From Actinomycetota bacterium (GTDB lineage Bacteria > Actinomycetota > Acidimicrobiia > Acidimicrobiales > JACDEA01): a stretch of 6,106 nt of DNA. A model generated the notes under the pieces. It did no database searches. It had not been told where the DNA came from and saw only the letters and a program-made list of their open reading frames with translations. Both the position numbers and the translations under genes were made by a program. Positions 1 through 5,033 of this stretch are shown here, in pieces (the first letter of the stretch is position 1; every line of letters starts with the position of its first letter). Location: NCBI GenBank assembly GCA_013816725.1, contig JACDEA010000148.1, forward strand, positions 1 through 6,106, given 5' to 3'.

Positions 1-69
1 ACGCTGCCGCGTCACTAGCTGCGCCGCATCGACGAGCGGGCCCGCAATCCGATCGAGCACGCGGAACTG
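1..69 (+). other. Coding-like segment upstream of the prmC start, with an in-frame TAG at 16-18
   Basis: This stretch stays in the prmC reading frame. After the TAG at 16-18 it reads LRRIDERARNPIEHAEL directly into the prmC residues VARREAGEPLQY. Of the 17 codons at 19-69, 15 end in G or C, as in the gene itself, and the residues just before VARRE resemble the PrmC linker between its two domains. It therefore looks like part of a longer prmC that is interrupted by a stop, rather than intergenic DNA. No convincing ribosome-binding site precedes the GTG at 70. A nonsense mutation, a base error or a chimeric sequence end could each explain the TAG, and the window edge prevents a decision. Confidence 0.55.
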
Positions 70-723
70 GTGGCCCGTCGTGAGGCGGGCGAGCCGCTGC
101 AGTACGTCGTGTCCCGTTGGGGGTTCCGTACGCTCGACCTCTACGTCGACCGTCGGGTTTTGATCCCGCGACCCGAGACCGAGATCGTGGCCGGTGCCGT
201 CATCGACCTCGACCCACGAGGCGTCGTGGTCGATCTGGGCACCGGCAGCGGCGCGATCGCACTCTCCGTCGCGGTCGAGACGAAGGCGGCCCGCATCATC
301 GCCACTGACGCGTCGGCCGACGCGCTCGCCGTGGCCCGCGCCAACCTCGCGGGGCTGGGGCACCGGGCGACCCGAGTCGAACTGTACGAAGGCGACTGGT
401 TTGCCGCGGTGCCCGCTGACGTGCGCGGCGGCGTCGACGTGATCGTCAGCAATCCGCCCTACATCGCGGCCCACGAGGACCTGCCCGGCGAAGTGGCCGA
501 CTGGGAGCCGACCACCGCGCTGGTCGCCGGCGCTACCGGGCTCGAAGCGATCGAACGCATCGCCGGCGAGGCTCCCGAGTGGTTGCGACCCGGAGGCACG
601 CTCGTGGTGGAGATCGCGCCGCACCAGCGTGATGCAGCGTTGCGACTGTGCACGCGTTACTTGCACGCCGAAGTCCGCAAGGACCTGACGGAAAGGGACC
701 GGGTTCTTGTCGCAACTCGATGA
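70..723 (+). CDS. prmC: Peptide chain release factor N5-glutamine methyltransferase PrmC (N-terminally incomplete)
   Basis: PrmC (HemK) transfers a methyl group from S-adenosylmethionine to the glutamine of the GGQ motif in release factors RF1 and RF2, in the cytoplasm. The 217 residues visible carry the class I methyltransferase core: the RPETE motif (34-38), the SAM-binding motif VVDLGTGSGAIAL (52-64), an acidic residue at the end of strand 2 (TDAS, 79-82) and the diagnostic catalytic NPPY at 128-131, followed by IAAHEDLP. Family members are usually about 280 residues. The helical N-terminal domain that docks the release factor is absent here, and GTG at 70 is only the first usable start after the in-frame TAG at 16-18. 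The true start may lie outside the window. The gene ends inside tsaC with a 17-base overlap, so the two are probably cotranscribed. In other actinobacteria prfA, encoding its substrate RF1, lies immediately upstream. The family call is secure, but whether this copy is functional is uncertain. Confidence 0.88.
   Translation: MARREAGEPLQYVVSRWGFRTLDLYVDRRVLIPRPETEIVAGAVIDLDPRGVVVDLGTGSGAIALSVAVETKAARIIATDASADALAVARANLAGLGHRATRVELYEGDWFAAVPADVRGGVDVIVSNPPYIAAHEDLPGEVADWEPTTALVAGATGLEAIERIAGEAPEWLRPGGTLVVEIAPHQRDAALRLCTRYLHAEVRKDLTERDRVLVATR
690..698 (+). promoter_or_regulatory. Likely ribosome-binding site for tsaC
   Basis: The purine run GGAAAGGGA lies inside the end of prmC and finishes 8 bases before the TTG at 707. 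It supports the TTG start, which overlaps prmC by 17 bases. The next in-frame candidate, GTG at 728, would remove the residues before AVAALRRGE, and this region is normally kept in the family. Confidence 0.5.
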
Positions 724-1240
724 CGCTGTGGCCGCGCTCCGGCGCGGCGAGGTCGTCGGGATCCCGACCGACACCGTCTACGGCATCGTCACGCTGCCCG
801 CGTTCAGCGACCGGCTCTACGAGGTGAAGGGCCGCCCGCGTTCACTGGAGCTGCCGACGCTCGTGGCCGACGTCGCACAGGCGCGCACGCTCGTTGCCTT
901 CACCAGCGCTACCGAGCGCCTCGCCGAACGGTTCTGGCCGGGAAAGCTCACCATCGTGGTCGGCGGGGTCGGCCTCCGTGTGCCGGATCACGAAGTGCCC
1001 CGCAAGCTCTGTCGCGCCGTCGGGCCCCTCGCGAGCACCAGCGCCAACCCGCACGGCGCGCCGCCGTGTGCGACAGCCGATGAAGTTCGGGCGCTGACGG
1101 GCGTCAGCGTTGTCGTCGACGGCGGCCCATGCGACGGCGCGGCCTCAACGGTGGTGGCGGTGGATCCGTTCCGTGTCATTCGCGAGGGTGCAATCGCGGC
1201 CGCCGAGGTGGAGACGTGCTCGGGTTCTTCGTCTAGGTGA
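707..1240 (+). CDS. tsaC: L-threonylcarbamoyladenylate synthase (TsaC/Sua5/YrdC family), compact form
   Basis: This enzyme makes threonylcarbamoyl-AMP from threonine, bicarbonate and ATP. It is the first step in the t6A modification at position 37 of tRNAs that read ANN codons, with TsaB, TsaD and TsaE acting later. The 177-residue YrdC fold is clear: PTDTVYG at 20-26, the KGRPRSLELP nucleotide/threonine loop at 41-50, PGKLT at 78-82, GLRVPDH at 89-95, STSANPHG at 110-117 and GGPCDGAASTVV at 139-150, then RVIREGAI near the end. The segment between PGKLTIVV and GLRVPDH is about 14 residues shorter than in E. coli TsaC, so the protein is small but keeps its active-site motifs. It has no C-terminal Sua5 domain. 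The TTG start is chosen from the purine-rich site at 690-698 and the conserved N-terminus. It overlaps prmC by 17 bases at the front and the convergent thiolase-like gene by 8 bases at the back. Confidence 0.93.
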   Translation: MSQLDDAVAALRRGEVVGIPTDTVYGIVTLPAFSDRLYEVKGRPRSLELPTLVADVAQARTLVAFTSATERLAERFWPGKLTIVVGGVGLRVPDHEVPRKLCRAVGPLASTSANPHGAPPCATADEVRALTGVSVVVDGGPCDGAASTVVAVDPFRVIREGAIAAAEVETCSGSSSR

Positions 1241-1246
1241 ACCCGA
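1220..1246. terminator. Hairpin across both convergent stop codons, possible bidirectional terminator
   Basis: TCGGGTTC (1220-1227) is exactly mirrored by GAACCCGA (1239-1246), giving a perfect 8-bp stem with an 11-base loop. A wobble pair (1229-1237) and a C-G pair (1230-1236) could shorten the loop further. The loop and inner stem contain the thiolase-like gene's TAG (1233-1235, minus strand) and the tsaC TGA (1238-1240). Being an inverted repeat, it forms in both transcripts. No T tract follows on either side, so it is not a classical intrinsic terminator. It might pause polymerase, protect 3' ends or simply be chance, since the stem lies wholly in coding sequence. Confidence 0.4.
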
Positions 1247-2738
1247 TAGCCCCGCCGGCGGCCAGCGTGCACGCCTGGCCGACGAATTCCTCGCTCGTCA
1301 TCGCGGCCATGAGACCGGCGTCGTTGGAGTTGGCCCACGTACGGACGCCGTCCGGGGTGAGGCAGGCCATGATGGCCAGCGCCGGCGACCCGTCCCGTTC
1401 GTACATCACCGTGTAGCTCTCCACCGTGGCCGGGCCGTCGTAGTCGAGCGTGCTCGCCCGCTTCGGAAGCGCGTCGACGTCGTCCTGGACGTCGCGATGG
1501 CAGAACCGGCCGGACCGCGGCGGTTCGGTGGAGTACACCCCGGCCGCGTGCTTGGTGAGGTACCACCCGTTCGCGGTGCACAAGCCGTAGCTGCCGGGGT
1601 CGGCGCGCAACGCACCGGTCATCGTTGCGATCGAGTGCGTTACGTAGTTGTTGCCGGGGCCGCCTGCGAAGGTGAGCCCGCCGGTGACGGTCAGCGGCCT
1701 CGACGCGTCGGCCGACGGCAGCCCCAACTCGTCGGCGGCAACCTCGACCGCGCACGGGAAGCAGGAGTACAGATCGACGTGCGCGAGGTCGTCGGGACCG
1801 ACGCCGGCCATCTCATAGACGGCCCGGCCACACGCCCTGATAGCCGGTGACGAGTGCAGGTCGTCCCGGTCCGACACGAACCAGTGGTCGTGACCGTCGG
1901 CGCCGGCGTGAAGGAAGACCCAGCGATCTTCGGCCACGCCGGCGGCCCGCGCCGCGTCGACCGAGCACAGGATCAGCGCCGCGGCCTGGTCGGTCTGGAT
2001 GTTGGCGTTCATCAACTTCGGATAGGGGAAGCCGATCATGCGGTTGTCGGGGCCGACCGTCCGAATCTCGTCGGGGGTGCGCGCCCGGGGTGACCACGCG
2101 TACGGGTTGGTCGCCGCCACGTCCGAGAAGCGGGCCCATAACTCCGAAATCGCGATCTGGTGATCCTCGATCGAACGTCCGTAGTGCGCCCGCAGGGCGT
2201 TCTCGAAGATGGGGTACACCTGCGTCGGCATCACCAGCGAGCGGGCCATCTCGGCGTCGGACGTGCCCGGCCGGTCGATCCCGATCGAGCGCGGCTCGGG
2301 CCCGTCCGCGACGACCGACTCGTGCGTCCAGTCCTGGGTCACACCCTGCTTGCGGGCGAGGAACCGCGAGTAGACCGCTTCGGCGCCGACGATCAGCGCG
2401 ACGTCGAGCTCGCCGCGCTGGATGGCGGCCGCGGTGGCGTTCACCGCCATTTGGGGACTGTTGCCGCCGGTGGCGACCTTGACGCTCTCCCGCAGCGGCA
2501 TTCCGAGACGGTGGGCGAGGAGTCCGCCGGGATTGGGATAGCGCCACGCCAGCGTGTCGATGACGCGGGCCGACTGGACGCGCTTGAGGAGCGCGGCGCC
2601 GGCGCCGGAGTCCTCGGCCGCCGCCTCGGCGACCTCGGCCATCATGGCCAGCGGCTCGGTTGCATCAGCGGCCGATTCCGGCCGTCGGGTCATCTGCCCG
2701 ACGCCGACGAGGACCGGCAAACGTGGGTCGGGCGCCAT
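1233..2738 (-). CDS. Thiolase-like protein of the mycobacterial TLP1 type, lacking the catalytic cysteine
   Basis: This 501-residue protein has the SCP2-thiolase fold but probably not thiolase activity. Aligned without gaps to SCP2-thiolase, the segment VATGGNSPQM...IVGAE (88-120) puts glycine 92 where the nucleophilic cysteine (NNNCATG) should be. The usual HDCF motif reads YSCF (324-327), and the GHP histidine region reads FAGGPGNN (357-364). The late segment GLCTANGWYLTKHAAGVYST (385-404) is typical of this subgroup. The last 95 or so residues form a separate domain of alternating hydrophobic strands, matching the extra C-terminal beta-barrel known from M. smegmatis TLP1, a monomer reported to lack thiolase activity and of unknown function. 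Databases often label such proteins acetyl-CoA acetyltransferase, which overstates what the residues allow. The ATG at 2738 is chosen because MAPDPRLPVLVGVGQ is the expected N-terminus and a -10-like hexamer lies 7 bases upstream. The frame is open further upstream to 3335, but that part is antisense to the phosphatase. The gene runs against all its neighbours. An acyl-CoA or lipid-binding role is only inference. Confidence 0.88.
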   Translation of the reverse strand: MAPDPRLPVLVGVGQMTRRPESAADATEPLAMMAEVAEAAAEDSGAGAALLKRVQSARVIDTLAWRYPNPGGLLAHRLGMPLRESVKVATGGNSPQMAVNATAAAIQRGELDVALIVGAEAVYSRFLARKQGVTQDWTHESVVADGPEPRSIGIDRPGTSDAEMARSLVMPTQVYPIFENALRAHYGRSIEDHQIAISELWARFSDVAATNPYAWSPRARTPDEIRTVGPDNRMIGFPYPKLMNANIQTDQAAALILCSVDAARAAGVAEDRWVFLHAGADGHDHWFVSDRDDLHSSPAIRACGRAVYEMAGVGPDDLAHVDLYSCFPCAVEVAADELGLPSADASRPLTVTGGLTFAGGPGNNYVTHSIATMTGALRADPGSYGLCTANGWYLTKHAAGVYSTEPPRSGRFCHRDVQDDVDALPKRASTLDYDGPATVESYTVMYERDGSPALAIMACLTPDGVRTWANSNDAGLMAAMTSEEFVGQACTLAAGGAIGFT

Positions 2739-2745
2739 TGGCCGG

Positions 2746-2751
2746 AACCTA
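2746..2751 (-). promoter_or_regulatory. Putative -10 element for the thiolase-like gene (leaderless start)
   Basis: On the minus strand the hexamer reads TAGGTT, fitting the TANNNT pattern of the actinobacterial -10 box. Seven bases separate it from the ATG at 2738, so transcription would begin at or next to the start codon and give a leaderless mRNA, which is common in actinobacteria. No ribosome-binding site fits in this gap, and no clear -35 box is seen. The TA step at 2750-2751 is shared with the opposing -10 element. Confidence 0.5.
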
Positions 2752-2755
2752 CACT
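2750..2755 (+). promoter_or_regulatory. Putative -10 element for the phosphatase-rpiB-glyA-wecA run (leaderless start)
   Basis: TACACT fits TANNNT and ends 7 bases before the ATG at 2763, implying a transcript that starts at the first codon. The short leader has no purine-rich site at a usable distance, which also favours leaderless initiation. No convincing -35 hexamer is visible about 17 bases upstream, within the thiolase-like gene. This would be the promoter for the whole four-gene forward run, since the thiolase-like gene cuts it off from prmC-tsaC. Confidence 0.55.
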
Positions 2756-2762
2756 CGCTCCC

Positions 2763-3338
2763 ATGGGCGATCCCGGCACGACGGGCATCAACGTGCTGCT
2801 TCTGTGCACCGGAAACATGTGTCGGTCGCCGGTCGCCGAAGCGTTCCTGCGGCGCAAGGTCGACGCCGCGGGCCGCACCGACGTACGGGTGAGTTCGGCC
2901 GGGCTCCTCGAGGCCGGGCGGGCCGCGCCCGATGACAACGTGGCGGTGATGACGAGTTGGGGTATCGACCTGATCGACCACCGCAGCCGTCAGATCGACG
3001 CCGAGATGCTCGCCGCCGCCGATCTCGTCGTGGCGATGGCCCGCGAGCACGTGCGTGAGGTGGTCGTCAACGTGCCCGACGCCTGGCCGCGTACCTTCAC
3101 GCTTCGCGAGATCGTGCGCCGCGGCGAAGAGGTCGGCCGGCGCACCGCCGGCCAGCCGCTCGACGAGTGGATCGCCAAGGTGCACGCCGGGCGCAGCCCG
3201 GCCATGTTGGTCGGGTCGTCCAGCGCCGACGACGTGGCCGACCCGATGGGCCGGTCCCGCAAGTTCTACGAGGCGGCGGCCGAGGAGATCGAGGAGTTGG
3301 TGAACCGCCTGTACGCGCTGGTCTGGGGCGAGCAATGA
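2763..3338 (+). CDS. Low-molecular-weight protein phosphatase (LMW-PTP/YwlE family)
   Basis: LMW-PTPs remove phosphate from phosphotyrosine, or in the YwlE branch phosphoarginine, through a cysteinyl-phosphate intermediate. The P-loop CTGNMCRSP has its nucleophile at Cys15 and the phosphate-binding Arg21 and Ser22. The general-acid motif DPMG starts at Asp160. FTLREIV (112-118) and the C-terminal KFYEAAAEEIEEL (167-179) also match the family. At 191 residues it is longer than the usual 150-160, because about 25 extra residues lie between LREIVRR and DPMG. The position that is Thr11 in B. subtilis YwlE, which helps set arginine specificity, is Met19 here, so the substrate cannot be named. The ATG at 2763 is the only start just before the hydrophobic strand NVLLLC; the open frame further upstream to 2160 is antisense to the thiolase-like gene. 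Its stop overlaps the rpiB ATG (ATGA at 3335-3338), so translation of the two is probably coupled. Confidence 0.9.
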   Translation: MGDPGTTGINVLLLCTGNMCRSPVAEAFLRRKVDAAGRTDVRVSSAGLLEAGRAAPDDNVAVMTSWGIDLIDHRSRQIDAEMLAAADLVVAMAREHVREVVVNVPDAWPRTFTLREIVRRGEEVGRRTAGQPLDEWIAKVHAGRSPAMLVGSSSADDVADPMGRSRKFYEAAAEEIEELVNRLYALVWGEQ

Positions 3339-3778
3339 GGATCGCCATCGGTTCGGACCACGCCGGGTTCCCGCTCAAGCAGCACCTGGTCGCGACCCTC
3401 GTCGACCTGGGCCACGAAGTCGACGATCACGGCACCGACAGCGAGCAGGCCGTCGACTACCCGCCCATCTGCGCCGGCGTCGGGCGAGCGGTGGCCGAGG
3501 GCCGGGCCGACCGCGGGATCGTCCTGGGCGGTAGCGGGCAGGGCGAGCAGATCAGCGCCAACAAGGTGCACGGCGTGCGGGCCGCGCTGTGCAACGACCT
3601 CTACACCGCGCGTCTCTCGCGAGAACACAACGACGCCAACGTGTTGTCGCTTGGCGGCCGTATCGTGGCGCTCGGATTGGCCGACGAGATCCTGAAGGTA
3701 TGGCTGGCCACCGAATTCGAAGGCGGCCGCCATCAGCGCCGCGTCGATCAGATATCGGACCTGGAGGAGAACGCGTGA
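3335..3778 (+). CDS. rpiB: Ribose-5-phosphate isomerase B, glutamate (mycobacterial) type
   Basis: RpiB interconverts ribulose 5-phosphate and ribose 5-phosphate in the non-oxidative pentose phosphate pathway, in the cytoplasm. The 147-residue protein is full length. It starts with IAIGSDHAGF (Asp8, His9), has DYPPIC at 41-46, the phosphate/active-site loop GGSGQGEQISANK at 65-77, SREHNDANVL at 95-104 with the ring-opening His98, and GGRHQRRV at 130-137. E. coli RpiB uses Cys66 as the catalytic base. Here that position is glycine, and Glu71 sits where M. tuberculosis RpiB has its catalytic Glu75, so this is the glutamate-type enzyme. The ATG lies in the ATGA overlap with the phosphatase stop, and the TGA lies in the GTGA overlap with glyA. 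Other LacAB/RpiB-family isomerases act on different sugar phosphates, but the residues and the neighbourhood favour ribose 5-phosphate. Confidence 0.94.
   Translation: MRIAIGSDHAGFPLKQHLVATLVDLGHEVDDHGTDSEQAVDYPPICAGVGRAVAEGRADRGIVLGGSGQGEQISANKVHGVRAALCNDLYTARLSREHNDANVLSLGGRIVALGLADEILKVWLATEFEGGRHQRRVDQISDLEENA
3763..3768 (+). promoter_or_regulatory. Strong ribosome-binding site for glyA
   Basis: GGAGGA, continued as GGAGGAGA, sits in the last codons of rpiB, 6 bases before the GTG at 3775. It is the best Shine-Dalgarno match seen in the window. It fixes the glyA start at this GTG and argues against an upstream extension inside rpiB. Confidence 0.8.
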
Positions 3779-5004
3779 ACCGCGACGACGAGTTGTTCTC
3801 GATCATCGAGCGCGAGCTCGAGCGGCAGAACACCACACTTCAGCTGATCCCGTCGGAGAACTTCACGTCGCGTGAGGTCATGGAAGCGACCGGTTCGGTC
3901 CTCACCAACAAGTACAGCGAGGGGTACCCGGGCAAGCGGTATTACGGCGGTAACTACGTCGTCGACGACGCCGAGGATCTGGCGATCGCCCGCGCCAAGG
4001 AGCTTTTCGGCGCCGACCACGCCAACGTGCAGCCGCACTCCGGGGCCAACGCCAACGTCGCGGTGTATCAGGCGCTGCTCGACCCGGGCGACACCGTGAT
4101 CGGCATGAAACTCGACGCCGGGGGTCACCTCACCCACGGGTCGCCGGTCAACCTCAGCGGCAAGACGTACAAGTTCGTCGCTTACGGCGTGACGGCGAGC
4201 GACGAGCGGATCGACTACGACCAGGTCCGGGACCTCGCGCTGGAGCACCGCCCAAAAGCGATCATCGCCGGCGCCACCGCGTACCCCCGCATCATCGACC
4301 CAGAGGCCTTCCGGGCCATCTGCGACGATGTCGGCGCGTTGTTCATCTTCGACGCCGCCCACGTGGCCGGGCTCATCGCCGGTGGCGTCCACCCGAACCC
4401 GGTGCCGGTCGCCGACATCGTCACCTTCACGACGCACAAGACCTTGCGAGGGCCACGCGGCGGGGCGATCCTGTGCAAGGAGCAGTACGCCAAGGCCGTC
4501 GACAGCGCCGTGTTTCCCGGGCTTCAGGGCGGCCCGCTCATGCACGTGATCGCGGCGAAGGCTGTGGCGTTCCGCGAAGCGCTGCAGCCCGAGTTCCGCG
4601 AGTACGCGGCCCAAGTCGTGGCCAACGCCTCGGCCCTGGCCAAGGGAGTCATCACTGAGGGACTGCGTCCAGTCAGCGGCGGCACCGACAATCATCTGCT
4701 GTTGATCGATCTCCTCGCCTACGACAAGGAGCTGACCGGCAAGGCCGTGCAAGCCGCCTTCGACACCGCCGGCATCACGATCAACAAGAACACGATTCCC
4801 GACGACCCCCGCACGGCGTTTTCGACGAGTGGTGTGCGGATGGGCACGCCGTCGGTCACCACCCAGGGCATGCGCGAACCCGAGATGGCCGAGATCGCGT
4901 CGCTCATCGGCCGTGCCGTCCGCGGCCGCGACGACGACAACGAACTGGCCGCCGTCCGAGCCGACGTCGGCGCCCTCTGCGCCCGCTTCACCCCCTACCG
5001 GTGA
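3775..5004 (+). CDS. glyA: Serine hydroxymethyltransferase
   Basis: GlyA converts serine and tetrahydrofolate to glycine and 5,10-methylenetetrahydrofolate using pyridoxal phosphate, and is the main source of one-carbon units for purine, thymidylate and methionine synthesis. The 409-residue protein is full length for the family. It shows LIPSENF (24-30), NKYSEGYPGKRYYGG (45-59), PHSGANAN (87-94), GGHLTHGSPVNLSGK (116-130, with His118 expected to stack on the cofactor), DAAHVAGLIAGG (193-204, Asp193 for the pyridine nitrogen), the Schiff-base lysine Lys222 in TFTTHKTLRGPRGG (217-230) and the substrate carboxylate-binding arginine in SGVRMGTPS (352-360). The residue before GGHLTHG is alanine, where E. 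coli has histidine. The GTG start overlaps the rpiB stop by 4 bases and has a strong ribosome-binding site, so it is probably translated from the same mRNA. The lineage-typical arrangement places it just before wecA. Confidence 0.97.
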   Translation: MNRDDELFSIIERELERQNTTLQLIPSENFTSREVMEATGSVLTNKYSEGYPGKRYYGGNYVVDDAEDLAIARAKELFGADHANVQPHSGANANVAVYQALLDPGDTVIGMKLDAGGHLTHGSPVNLSGKTYKFVAYGVTASDERIDYDQVRDLALEHRPKAIIAGATAYPRIIDPEAFRAICDDVGALFIFDAAHVAGLIAGGVHPNPVPVADIVTFTTHKTLRGPRGGAILCKEQYAKAVDSAVFPGLQGGPLMHVIAAKAVAFREALQPEFREYAAQVVANASALAKGVITEGLRPVSGGTDNHLLLIDLLAYDKELTGKAVQAAFDTAGITINKNTIPDDPRTAFSTSGVRMGTPSVTTQGMREPEMAEIASLIGRAVRGRDDDNELAAVRADVGALCARFTPYR

Positions 5005-5022
5005 CGCCTGGCAGTTGGGCCC

Positions 5023-5026
5023 GGAG
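5023..5026 (+). promoter_or_regulatory. Ribosome-binding site deciding the wecA GTG start
   Basis: GGAG lies 7 bases before the GTG at 5034, inside the 29-base gap after glyA (5005-5033). No terminator and no -10-like hexamer is evident in this gap, so wecA is probably expressed from the glyA transcript. Confidence 0.6.
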
Positions 5027-5033
5027 CGGGTAG

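Noticed and set aside
1248..1265. GC-rich palindromic bases (CCCCGCCGGCGGCC) near the thiolase-like gene's end
   Set aside because: Short GCCGGC palindromes are common by chance in DNA of this composition, and this one has no T tract or spacing signal.
988..1850. Overlapping long frames on both strands across the thiolase-like gene's 3' half
   Set aside because: They lack motifs and have Arg/Gly/Ala-biased composition. The 1233-2738 frame explains the region with family-level matches.
2160..2762. Upstream extension of the phosphatase frame to 392 residues
   Set aside because: It is antisense to the thiolase-like gene and has no recognisable domain. LMW-PTPs begin just before the P-loop strand.
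2739..3335. Upstream extension of the thiolase-like frame to a 700-residue protein
   Set aside because: This part lies antisense to the phosphatase gene, has no thiolase character, and the true N-terminus MAPDPRLPVLVGVGQ begins at 2738.
3589..3774. Upstream extension of the glyA frame inside rpiB
   Set aside because: The Arg-rich translation is out of frame with rpiB coding, and the strong GGAGGA site fixes the GTG start at 3775.
3748..4752. A 334-codon minus-strand frame within glyA
   Set aside because: It is antisense to a highly conserved gene and shows only the Val/Gly/Asp-rich repetition expected of a complementary frame.
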